In this document: positions 58,279 to 64,000 of the stretch, in pieces
Position numbering within the stretch: the first letter of the stretch is position 1
How the letters are laid out: every line of letters begins with the position of its first letter
Source of the DNA: SIG701 sp045539595
GTDB taxonomy: Bacteria; Bacillota; Clostridia; Oscillospirales; CAG-272
DNA length: 64,000 nt
Direction: 5' to 3'
Assembly: GCA_045539595.1 (NCBI GenBank)
Contig: JAZQFQ010000084.1
Location: 1-64,000, forward strand
Program-made: the position numbers and the translations under genes
The notes under the pieces: model-generated
Database searches by the model: none
What the model was told of the DNA's origin: nothing
What the model saw: the letters and a program-made list of their open reading frames with translations, nothing else

Positions 58279-58352
58279 GGAAATCATACAAGCGAAAATG
58301 ACGGAAAATCGCAATTTTGCTGGGAAATGTCATCGAGAGACTCCCCGAGCAA

Positions 58353-58868
58353 TCACGAATCGTCCTGCGAGGTGATTCGCTGCAATACACCTTGTATCTG
58401 GGCGATGCTCCGCTCCATATCCCGCGCCACCGAATCCAGTGCGGGATGGCTTGCGCTCTCGCACTTTACAATCCCCTGGAACGTGTTCAGTCCCGCCAAA
58501 ATACCGCTCAGAATATGCTCGCAGGTGCATGTTCCCTCATGCAGGATGATGTCATGGCGCAGAAAATGCAGGGATACTTCTGTATTCGATGGTTTTGTGA
58601 TCTCTATCCGGTACGGCCCGTCCATGAAATACAGTGTTCTCTTTGTCAGGACGGATTGACCGCGGACAATTTCAGCGACCCACATCATCAGTACGTCGTA
58701 TGTCAAATCGGTCCATTGTGAATCGGGGAAACAGTAATTATTCAATTTTACATAAAATACAGTGGACAGGGAGGTATCGGACAGGGGAATATCCTGCTCA
58801 ATGATAAGCTGAAAAGGGCTTTCATCTTTTCCGGTCTTCCCGGGGAAAAGAGATTTCGCTTGCCTCAT
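58353..58868 (-). CDS. Unrecognised protein, last gene of a five-gene cassette
   Basis: 171 aa, soluble. No family recognised. It looks like an alpha/beta protein with a beta-rich first half (FQLIIEQDIPLSDTSLSTVF, YRIEITKPSNTEVSLHFLRH) and a helical second half (CEHILSGILAGLNTFQGIVK, VARDMERSIAQIQGVLQRI). Start chosen at ATG 58868; a GTG six nt upstream is also possible. It follows the previous gene by 7 nt. Role unknown; context suggests a small accessory or immunity-type cassette. Confidence 0.6.
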   Translation of the reverse strand: MRQAKSLFPGKTGKDESPFQLIIEQDIPLSDTSLSTVFYVKLNNYCFPDSQWTDLTYDVLMMWVAEIVRGQSVLTKRTLYFMDGPYRIEITKPSNTEVSLHFLRHDIILHEGTCTCEHILSGILAGLNTFQGIVKCESASHPALDSVARDMERSIAQIQGVLQRITSQDDS

Positions 58869-58875
58869 ACACACA

Positions 58876-59349
58876 TCACTCCGTTGTATCCTTGTTTTCC
58901 AAATCGCTTGTCAGAATATATTTGGGGGATTTTCCTATTCCAAATACCGCCTCATGTCGTACCGGATAGAGAATATCCCAGCCGGAAACGGTATATTCCA
59001 CGATTGGCTGCCGCATTTCCTCGGAATAGTATTCGCGGCGGCTTTCCACATAGAAGACGAACGTGTTGTCCGCCATGGCAAAATCATAGTGGAGCGGCAA
59101 TTCCCGGAAGGGATCCGCACCCACAATGCGGCAAAACTCCCCGTCATTGCCTATCTCGCCCGCATCCGTTACGTGCCAATCAAAGCCGGTGGTCCTGGCT
59201 CTTTGGCATAGGATATACTCACCGCTCACAGAACTCTTTTTTACCGCTTCCTTTACGATCTGCTCCGGCGGCACACAGTATTCCCGCACAGTCAAAAGCA
59301 GTACCAAGGCGGCCAGTATGGCGAGGAAAATGTATGTTTTTTTCTTCAT
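58876..59349 (-). CDS. Membrane-anchored protein of unknown function
   Basis: 157 aa. Basic start and one membrane helix (KKKTYIFLAILAALVLLLTV), then about 135 extracytoplasmic residues: VKEAVKKSSVSGEYILCQRA, FDWHVTDAGEIGNDGEFCRI, FVFYVESRREYYSEEMRQPI. No family recognised. No lipobox Cys at the end of the hydrophobic stretch, so a signal anchor rather than a lipoprotein. Lies 42 nt after the previous gene. Confidence 0.6.
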   Translation of the reverse strand: MKKKTYIFLAILAALVLLLTVREYCVPPEQIVKEAVKKSSVSGEYILCQRARTTGFDWHVTDAGEIGNDGEFCRIVGADPFRELPLHYDFAMADNTFVFYVESRREYYSEEMRQPIVEYTVSGWDILYPVRHEAVFGIGKSPKYILTSDLENKDTTE

Positions 59350-59391
59350 AGGTTGCTAGCCTCTTTGAGAATGAAGTCATTTTATAGTATC

Positions 59392-59829
59392 TCAAAATTC
59401 GCTGAATTCGATGGATTCGACGGTGACGCCGTGTTCCACCAATTTTCCTACCAGATGTTTCATGTACCAATTCACATCGGTCATTCCGATCCGATGGGAA
59501 TCTCCCAGCGTAACACGGTTTATGGACAGCAAAAAAACGACTGTATGCACGTTCTCTGCGGACAGCGAGACACCGATATTCTCTTTTGTAAACAGATGGA
59601 TGCCTACGGGTTCGTGCAGTGCTTCTTTTTGCACAACAAGATCCATCACCGCCGCGTCATCCATCACTCGAATCTGCCAATCGCATCGATCCTCGTCGTG
59701 AAGCGGAAGATATTCCACCTTGCCTTCGCTGTTGCACCACGACCATCCGCATCTTTTCAAGGCAGTAAGCAGATCCCACAGGGAAGAGACGCCGTGTATT
59801 CCAAGATCCAAAGAAACCTGTAAAGACAT
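59392..59829 (-). CDS. Unrecognised soluble protein
   Basis: 145 aa, acidic, no signal peptide or membrane helix. Starts at ATG 59829 behind GGAGGG. The N-terminal half has VSSLWDLLTALKRCGWSWCN and the C-terminal half TVVFLLSINRVTLGDSHRIG, a pattern without a recognised family. Size and composition resemble immunity proteins of polymorphic toxin systems, but no toxin is visible, so this is only a guess. Confidence 0.55.
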   Translation of the reverse strand: MSLQVSLDLGIHGVSSLWDLLTALKRCGWSWCNSEGKVEYLPLHDEDRCDWQIRVMDDAAVMDLVVQKEALHEPVGIHLFTKENIGVSLSAENVHTVVFLLSINRVTLGDSHRIGMTDVNWYMKHLVGKLVEHGVTVESIEFSEF

Positions 59830-59849
59830 AATCGTATACCCTCCATCGA

Positions 59850-60089
59850 TCATTCATATAGTTTTCCCACATACAGGATTCTGGCTGTGTTTTGCAGAGC
59901 CGTCGGGCTTTCCATGGCAGGATCCCGGCAGTCCCCGAGCCATGCCGCCATCGCGTCCAGATAGGTGGGGATATCCGTATTTCCCCACTGATCGCGATTT
60001 GTAAGAAAATCCTGTTTCAAGGAGAGGATATACTCTGCAAGATCTTCTTTCGTCTGTATGGAGTCTATGTTTGTCAGTGATTTAATCAT
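59850..60089 (-). CDS. Small acidic protein, DUF7660-like
   Basis: 79 aa. SIQTKEDLAEYILSLKQDFL, then TYLDAMAAWLGDCRDPAMES fits the DUF7660 pattern (a helix ending near a conserved FLxAMxAWLxD motif) seen in many small genes of toxin-immunity and accessory loci. ATG 60089 overlaps the stop of the upstream gene, so the two are translationally coupled. Function unknown. Confidence 0.65.
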   Translation of the reverse strand: MIKSLTNIDSIQTKEDLAEYILSLKQDFLTNRDQWGNTDIPTYLDAMAAWLGDCRDPAMESPTALQNTARILYVGKLYE

Positions 60090-60411
60090 CAAGTCCGCTC
60101 TCCTCTACATTTTTATATTCTTTGTGTAGTGTGACCAGCTTATCATATAAATCGGTGGTTTGGCCTATATCCATATTCCAACACCATTCCTTGAAAGCGT
60201 ATGCGAAAGAATTCAGAAACCGTTTTTCTTTTGGTGGAAGGGTGGCGGGAGTCAGGGCAAGCAGCGCATCCATTTCCGGGAGGATGATCTCTTCCAGCTG
60301 TTCAATGTTGCTTTCACCCGGAACACCGGCTTTTCGCTTTTCCAATTCCAGCAAGCATTGCAGTCGGAATTCGTTCACATGTTCTATAAATGTGTCAAAA
60401 GGCACAGTCAT
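60082..60411 (-). CDS. Unrecognised helical protein, first gene of the cassette
   Basis: 109 aa from ATG 60411; a GTG two codons later is better spaced from GGGAGG, so the N-terminus is uncertain by two residues. Mostly helical (FDTFIEHVNEFRLQCLLELE, FLNSFAYAFKEWCWNMDIGQ, LYDKLVTLHKEYKNVEESG). No family recognised. First in the five-gene minus-strand run, which is divergent from sdpR. Confidence 0.55.
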   Translation of the reverse strand: MTVPFDTFIEHVNEFRLQCLLELEKRKAGVPGESNIEQLEEIILPEMDALLALTPATLPPKEKRFLNSFAYAFKEWCWNMDIGQTTDLYDKLVTLHKEYKNVEESGLDD

Positions 60412-60426
60412 CCACCTCCCAACACC

Positions 60427-60456
60427 ATTGTACCATATCTCCCTAATCCTTGTAAA
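60427..60456 (-). promoter_or_regulatory. Promoter of the minus-strand cassette
   Basis: Minus strand: TTTACA (60456-60451), 18-nt spacer, TACAAT (60432-60427), divergent from the sdpR promoter and about 20 nt apart from it. Confidence 0.6.
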
Positions 60457-60476
60457 CAAAAACCACCATTTTCCTC

Positions 60477-60527
60477 TTGACATCCTTTTCGCTGTATGCT
60501 ATACTATATTTAACAAATAGGTTAAAT
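60477..60527 (+). promoter_or_regulatory. Promoter and operator of the sdpR operon
   Basis: TTGACA (60477-60482), 17-nt spacer, TATACT (60500-60505), followed by the dyad ATTTAAC-AAATAG-GTTAAAT (60508-60527) over the start site, the expected place for autorepression by an ArsR/SdpR-type protein. Confidence 0.8.
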
Positions 60528-60546
60528 GTTAAATGAGAGGGAAGAT

Positions 60547-60831
60547 ATGGGACTGCAAAACACGTTGCGTGCCTTGTCCGACCCGATCCGGCGGGAGATT
60601 CTGAATCTTCTGAAGGGCGGGCGCATGTCCGCCGGGGACATCGCGGATCATTTTGAGGTGACGGGGGCGTCCATTTCCCGGCATCTGTCCGTTTTGAAGG
60701 AAGCGGATCTGATCCGCGACAAGCGGGAAGGGAAGTTTATTTTTTACGAGTTGAACGCCTCCGTTTTGGAGGAGATCATGCTGTGGATCACGGAACTGAA
60801 AGGAGATAATGACGATGCTGAAACGAAATAA
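60547..60831 (+). CDS. ArsR-type autorepressor, SdpR family
   Basis: 94 aa winged helix: LRALSDPIRREILNLLKGGR, MSAGDIADHFEVTGASISRH (recognition helix) and LSVLKEADLIRDKREGKFIFYELNAS. This matches SdpR, which represses the sdpRI immunity operon of Bacillus until the membrane protein SdpI sequesters it. There are no ArsR metal-binding Cys. The SdpI-like genes follow directly. ATG 60547 has GAGAGGGA upstream. Confidence 0.85.
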   Translation: MGLQNTLRALSDPIRREILNLLKGGRMSAGDIADHFEVTGASISRHLSVLKEADLIRDKREGKFIFYELNASVLEEIMLWITELKGDNDDAETK

Positions 60832-61069
60832 AGGGAAACTGATTGTTTCCTCTATATTGATTCTTTTGCCGATTCTGTTCGGGGCACTTGTGTGGGAGAA
60901 GCTGCCCGAATCCATGCCCATCCATTGGGGTGCGGACGGAAAGGCGGACGGATTCAGCAGTCCGCTTGTGGCGGTAATTCTTCTGCCCCTGCTTCTTCTT
61001 GCCCTGCACTGGATCGGCTTGTGGATCACGGCAAAGGATAACGGCAAAACAACCAGAGCGAAAAAGTGA
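60815..61069 (+). CDS. DUF1648 membrane protein (N-terminal half of SdpI)
   Basis: 84 aa. The first membrane helix (KLIVSSILILLPILFGALVW), then LPESMPIHWGADGKADGFSS (the DUF1648 signature with IHW and GKAD), then a second helix (LVAVILLPLLLLALHWIGLW). In Bacillus SdpI this domain is fused to the SdpI domain in a single 207 aa protein. Here it is a separate gene that overlaps sdpR by 17 nt and the next gene by 4 nt. ATG 60815 chosen at proper distance from AGGAG; ATG 60809 is an alternative. Confidence 0.82.
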   Translation: MLKRNKGKLIVSSILILLPILFGALVWEKLPESMPIHWGADGKADGFSSPLVAVILLPLLLLALHWIGLWITAKDNGKTTRAKK

Positions 61070-61896
61070 CGGGCATGATCTATTGGATTCTCCCCCTGAT
61101 CTCTCTGTTTGCCTGCGGGATGATATATGCCGCCGCTTTCGGCCATATGGTGCATATGGGTGCCTATGCTGGGCTTCTGATAGGTGTTGTGTTCATTATA
61201 ATCGGCAACTATATGCCCAAATGCCGCCCCAACCGCACCATTGGCATCAAGATCAAATGGACGCTGGCCAATGAGGAAAACTGGGAGCGTACCCACCGTC
61301 TGGCCGGCAAGGTATGGGTGATCGCGGGTGTATTGTGTCTGCCGGCGGCTCTGCTTCCCGTGACGGTGTTCCCCTATACGATGGTATCTCTTCTTTTCGT
61401 GAGTGTGATTGTGCCGTTTGTGTATTCCTACTGCCTGTACAGAAAGCATCTGCGGGAGGGAATCGCTACGAAAGAGGACTACAAACGGAAGTGGACCAAG
61501 GGGGAAAAGATCGCAATTCCCATTGTGATCGCGATTCTTGTATTCTGTATTGCCATTTGCTTCACGGGGAATATTGCGGTACACCTGGATGAGGATTCCT
61601 TCACAGTCAAGACCGCCTACTACGACGATCTGCGCCTTGCGTATGCGGACATCGATTCCGTGGAATTCCGTACCGCCGACGATCCCGGTGAGCGGGTGAG
61701 CGGTTTTGGAACGCCCCGGCTGATGATGGGCTGGTTCCGCAACGAGGAATTTGGCGATTACACCCGCTATGCCTACACCGATTCCGATGCCTGCGTGGTG
61801 ATTCGTTCAAGCGGCAAGATTTTGGTGATCGGACTTGGGGAAGAATCGGCTACAAAATCCTTTTATGATTCCTTGATGGAGAAAGTGGGAGGCTGA
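61066..61896 (+). CDS. SdpI family protein with extra C-terminal PH-like domain
   Basis: 276 aa, start GTG 61066 overlapping the DUF1648 stop (GTGA), or ATG 61075. It begins with membrane helices and the SdpI signature IIIGNYMPKCRPNRTIGIKI, then NEENWERTHRLAGKVWVIAG, as in Bacillus SdpI, which protects against the SDP toxin. A final membrane helix (IAIPIVIAILVFCIAICFTG) is followed by about 90 residues of a PH-like domain (VHLDEDSFTVKTAYYDDLRLAY ...). The extra domain is not in Bacillus SdpI. Probable roles: immunity and/or sequestration of SdpR. Confidence 0.83.
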   Translation: MTGMIYWILPLISLFACGMIYAAAFGHMVHMGAYAGLLIGVVFIIIGNYMPKCRPNRTIGIKIKWTLANEENWERTHRLAGKVWVIAGVLCLPAALLPVTVFPYTMVSLLFVSVIVPFVYSYCLYRKHLREGIATKEDYKRKWTKGEKIAIPIVIAILVFCIAICFTGNIAVHLDEDSFTVKTAYYDDLRLAYADIDSVEFRTADDPGERVSGFGTPRLMMGWFRNEEFGDYTRYAYTDSDACVVIRSSGKILVIGLGEESATKSFYDSLMEKVGG

Positions 61897-61897
61897 T

Positions 61898-62836
61898 ATG
61901 ATTGAAGAAAAAATCGTTGTGGGCGAGGGTTCCCGGTATCCGCTGAAGGGCTGCATGACTTTGCCCGACGATTTGACAAATCCCGTGCCCGCGGTGGTGT
62001 TCGTTCACGGCTCGGGATCCAGTAATAGGGACGAAAAGGTGGGCAAACTGACTCCTTTCCGGGATCTGGCTCATGGACTGGCCGCCCACGGCATCGCTTC
62101 CGTCCGGTACGATAAGCGGTCCTTTGCCCACGGATTCAGGATGCTGCGGGACAAATCCCTGACGATCACGGTACAGGAAGAAACCATCGAGGACGCGATT
62201 CTGGCCACGGAAATGCTGCGGCAGGATCCCCGTATCGATCCGGAGAAGATATTTCTCATCGGTCACAGCATGGGCGGTATGCTGGCGCCCCGCATTGACG
62301 CCGAGGGCGGCAACTACCGGGGGCTGATCCTGATGGCGGGCACGTCCCGCCGTTTGGAGGAGGCACTCATTGAGCAGAACAACGATGTTCTCAGCGAGAT
62401 GAGAGGTTGGATGCGGAAACTGGTGGAAAAGCAGATCAGTAAGCTCAACGATACCTTTGCGGGACTGTACGAGATGTCCGATGAGGAGGCAAAGAAGAAA
62501 AAGCTGGGCGGCGGTGTGACGCTGTACTACTTCAAGGAAATGGGAGAGCATCCCGTGGAGGCGTATCTGGCACGTCTTGACAAACCGATCCTCGTGATGC
62601 AGGGCGGAAAGGATTTTCAGGTGAAGGCGGATGTGGATTTCCGTATGTATAAGGAAATCCTGGCGGATCATCTCCGGGCATCCTTCCGCATGTATGCGGA
62701 TCTGAATCATGCCTTTGTCCCCTCCGTGTACGGAAGCATTACAAAGGCAAAACAGGAGTACGGTAAGGAGCAGCATATCGGTGAGAATGTCATCACCGAC
62801 ATAGCCGATTGGATCCGGCAGGAATCCGTTTCGTAA
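61898..62836 (+). CDS. Alpha/beta hydrolase
   Basis: 312 aa. PAVVFVHGSGSSNRDE (oxyanion-hole HGSG), then IFLIGHSMGGMLAP with nucleophile elbow GHSMG, IASVRYDKRSFAHGF, and C-terminal ILVMQGGKDFQVKADVD (acid Asp) and YADLNHAFVPSVYG (catalytic His). This is the DLH/esterase-like group often called alpha/beta hydrolase of the 'S9-like' clan. No signal peptide. It starts 1 nt after the SdpI stop behind GGGAGG, so it is co-expressed with the SdpR/SdpI genes. Substrate unknown. Confidence 0.87.
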   Translation: MIEEKIVVGEGSRYPLKGCMTLPDDLTNPVPAVVFVHGSGSSNRDEKVGKLTPFRDLAHGLAAHGIASVRYDKRSFAHGFRMLRDKSLTITVQEETIEDAILATEMLRQDPRIDPEKIFLIGHSMGGMLAPRIDAEGGNYRGLILMAGTSRRLEEALIEQNNDVLSEMRGWMRKLVEKQISKLNDTFAGLYEMSDEEAKKKKLGGGVTLYYFKEMGEHPVEAYLARLDKPILVMQGGKDFQVKADVDFRMYKEILADHLRASFRMYADLNHAFVPSVYGSITKAKQEYGKEQHIGENVITDIADWIRQESVS

Positions 62837-62853
62837 GAGGACGCACAACAGAG

Positions 62854-62884
62854 AGGCTCTGCCTGAGATGGCAGGGCCTTTTTA
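62854..62884 (+). terminator. Terminator of the sdpR operon
   Basis: GGCTCTGCC-TGAGAT-GGCAGGGCC (one G-T pair) followed by TTTTT. Confidence 0.8.
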
Positions 62885-62918
62885 CGGCTCGCTTACGGGG
62901 GAAGAATCTCGATTTTTG

Positions 62919-62947
62919 TTTACAAGCGGCGAATCTTTTGTTATAAT
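62919..62947 (+). promoter_or_regulatory. Promoter of the MFS gene
   Basis: TTTACA (62919-62924), 17-nt spacer, TATAAT (62942-62947), 34 nt ahead of the start. Confidence 0.8.
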
Positions 62948-62981
62948 GTACGCAGTATTTCAATGAAACCGAGGATTCCCC

Positions 62982-64000
62982 ATGAAAACCAAAAACGCGA
63001 CTTCGTCCGTGCGCTGGCTGTATCTGGCCGTGGGCACATTCACCATGCTCTTCGCCGGTATACTGTATGCCTGGTCCATTCTGAAAACGCCCCTGGCAGG
63101 TGCGTTCGGATGGGATACGTCCGCGCTGGCACTGAATTTCACCCTGACCATGTGCTGCTTCTGTCTGGGCGGCTTCTTCGGCAGCCAGATTTCCCGCAGA
63201 ATCGGCGCGCCGCTGACCATCGTGATCGCCGGGATTCTGGCCGGCGCGGGATTTGTCCTGACCGGTCTGCTGACGGGCAATGTATATCTTTTGTACATCA
63301 CCTATGCCGTTTTGGCAGGCCTTGGCATCGGCGTGGCCTATAACGTGATTATCTCCACGGTCAATGCCTGGTTCCCCGACAAGCGGGGGCTGTCCTCCGG
63401 ATGCCTGCTCATGGGATTCGGCGCCAGCAGTTTGCTCTTCGGCACGATTCTGGATAAAATGTTTGCCGCCGATGCTTTCGGCTGGCGTAAGACTTACATC
63501 CTATTCGGTATCGCGGTGGCACTTTGCCTGCTGATCGCCGGCTTGATTATCCGCCGTCCCGGCGAGGACGCGCATCTTCCCGCCCCGAAGAAATCCGCCG
63601 CCGTGCGGCAGGAGAATTTTGAGGTGAAGGACTTCACTACCTCTCAGATGCTGCGCCGCTTCTCCTTCTGGATGGCCTTTGTCTGCCTGTCCTGCCTGGC
63701 GGCAGTGGGCAATACGGTAATCAGCTTCGCCCGGGATCTGGCCTTATCTGTGGAAGCCAGCGCGTCTCTTGCCACCACCTTGGTGGGCGTTCTTGCCGTG
63801 TGCAACGGATTGGGACGGATTATCACCGGCGCGGTGTTTGATTCCTTCGGCCGCCGCGTGACCATGATCGGTGCCAATCTGATCACCATCGTTTCAGCCG
63901 GGCTTACCCTGCTGGCTGTGGTGCTGCATTCCTTGCCCTTGTGCATCGTGGGACTCTGTCTGACCGGCATCTCCTACGGTGCCACCCCCACGGTTTGCTC
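62982..64000 (+). CDS. MFS transporter, OFA (oxalate/formate antiporter-like) family, 3' end missing
   Basis: At least 339 aa; the frame is open to the window edge. The first helix region RWLYLAVGTFTMLFAGILYA, WSILKTPLAGAFGW and the loop-2 MFS motif near ISRRIGAPLTIVIAG, then GLGIGVAYNVIISTVNAWFP and DKRGLSSGCLLMGFGASSL, are typical of the OFA group of the major facilitator superfamily, which exchanges organic anions. The second half begins after a cytoplasmic loop (FEVKDFTTSQMLRRFSFWMA). Substrate cannot be read. GAGG precedes the ATG. Confidence 0.87.
   Translation, partial: MKTKNATSSVRWLYLAVGTFTMLFAGILYAWSILKTPLAGAFGWDTSALALNFTLTMCCFCLGGFFGSQISRRIGAPLTIVIAGILAGAGFVLTGLLTGNVYLLYITYAVLAGLGIGVAYNVIISTVNAWFPDKRGLSSGCLLMGFGASSLLFGTILDKMFAADAFGWRKTYILFGIAVALCLLIAGLIIRRPGEDAHLPAPKKSAAVRQENFEVKDFTTSQMLRRFSFWMAFVCLSCLAAVGNTVISFARDLALSVEASASLATTLVGVLAVCNGLGRIITGAVFDSFGRRVTMIGANLITIVSAGLTLLAVVLHSLPLCIVGLCLTGISYGATPTVC

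Overview
The window looks like a chromosomal segment of a Gram-positive anaerobe of the class Clostridia, most likely an Oscillospiraceae/Ruminococcaceae-type gut bacterium. The inference rests on: a clostridial-order Rnf operon (C-D-G-E-A-B followed by a NusG-domain-II protein and a Gx-transporter/HepPP-synthase-I-like protein), an FeoA-FeoB-small Cys protein operon, two BlaI/BlaR1-type pairs, ECF sigma factors paired with single-pass membrane proteins, a CotH/VTC/DUF4956/beta-helix cluster, strong GGAGG ribosome sites, and many promoters of the form TTGACA-N17-TATAAT. Coding DNA is moderately GC-rich; a few stretches (about 6.7-7.2 kb and 26.0-27.4 kb) are clearly more AT-rich. No species is claimed.

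Layout. 0-5.5 kb: a SLOG-type protein cut by the window edge, a ribbon-helix-helix protein, a long-chain acyl-CoA synthetase, a small lipoprotein, then metal transport (MntP, a CDF exporter, and a CorA gene with a structured leader). 5.8-11.9 kb: an endonuclease/exonuclease/phosphatase-fold enzyme, a repeat-bounded AT-rich island with one lipoprotein, a YitT-family membrane protein, an S1-domain RNA-binding protein, a LURP-one-like protein, an unknown membrane protein and a transaldolase/fructose-6-phosphate aldolase. 12.0-14.8 kb: smpB and ssrA (tmRNA), then a tandem 222-bp repeat carrying copies of the tmRNA 3' end, an XRE regulator, and one more copy of the tmRNA 3' end. This looks like stacked integration scars.

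15-23 kb: an ECF sigma factor and its membrane partner, then a cluster of a 5'-nucleotidase-C/CotH-kinase fusion lipoprotein, a VTC polyphosphate polymerase, a DUF4956 membrane protein and a large beta-helical carbohydrate-binding-type lipoprotein. 23-26 kb: BlaI plus a BlaR1-like M56 metalloprotease with an SH3-like sensor tail. 26-31 kb: small AT-rich membrane genes, a CPBP protease, a lipoprotein, nrdR and tRNA-Ser. 31-39.6 kb: a second BlaI followed by an exceptionally large (2588 aa) BlaR1-like sensor and a region-2-only sigma-like protein. 39.8-42.6 kb: feoA-feoB-small Cys protein under three or four TTAG-N6-CTAA boxes. 42.7-44.4 kb: a third sigma gene with a membrane partner. 44.4-47 kb (minus): heparinase II/III-like lyase and a HAD phosphatase.

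47.2-56 kb: the Rnf ion-pumping ferredoxin:NAD oxidoreductase operon, a two-domain lipoprotein resembling FMN-binding domains, and ApbE, which attaches FMN to such proteins. RnfG here has two FMN-attachment motifs instead of one. 56.2-64 kb: an XRE-TPR regulator, an M48 protease, a minus-strand run of five small mostly unrecognised genes, an SdpR-type autorepressor with an SdpI immunity protein split into two overlapping genes plus an alpha/beta hydrolase, and an MFS transporter cut by the right edge.

The recurring theme is cell-envelope sensing and surface modification: two BlaI/BlaR1 systems, three sigma-type genes, several lipoproteins and a CotH/polyphosphate cluster. The most unusual items are the giant BlaR1-like sensor, the CotH/polyP cluster, the doubled RnfG with its flavin-domain lipoprotein, and the tmRNA-derived repeats.
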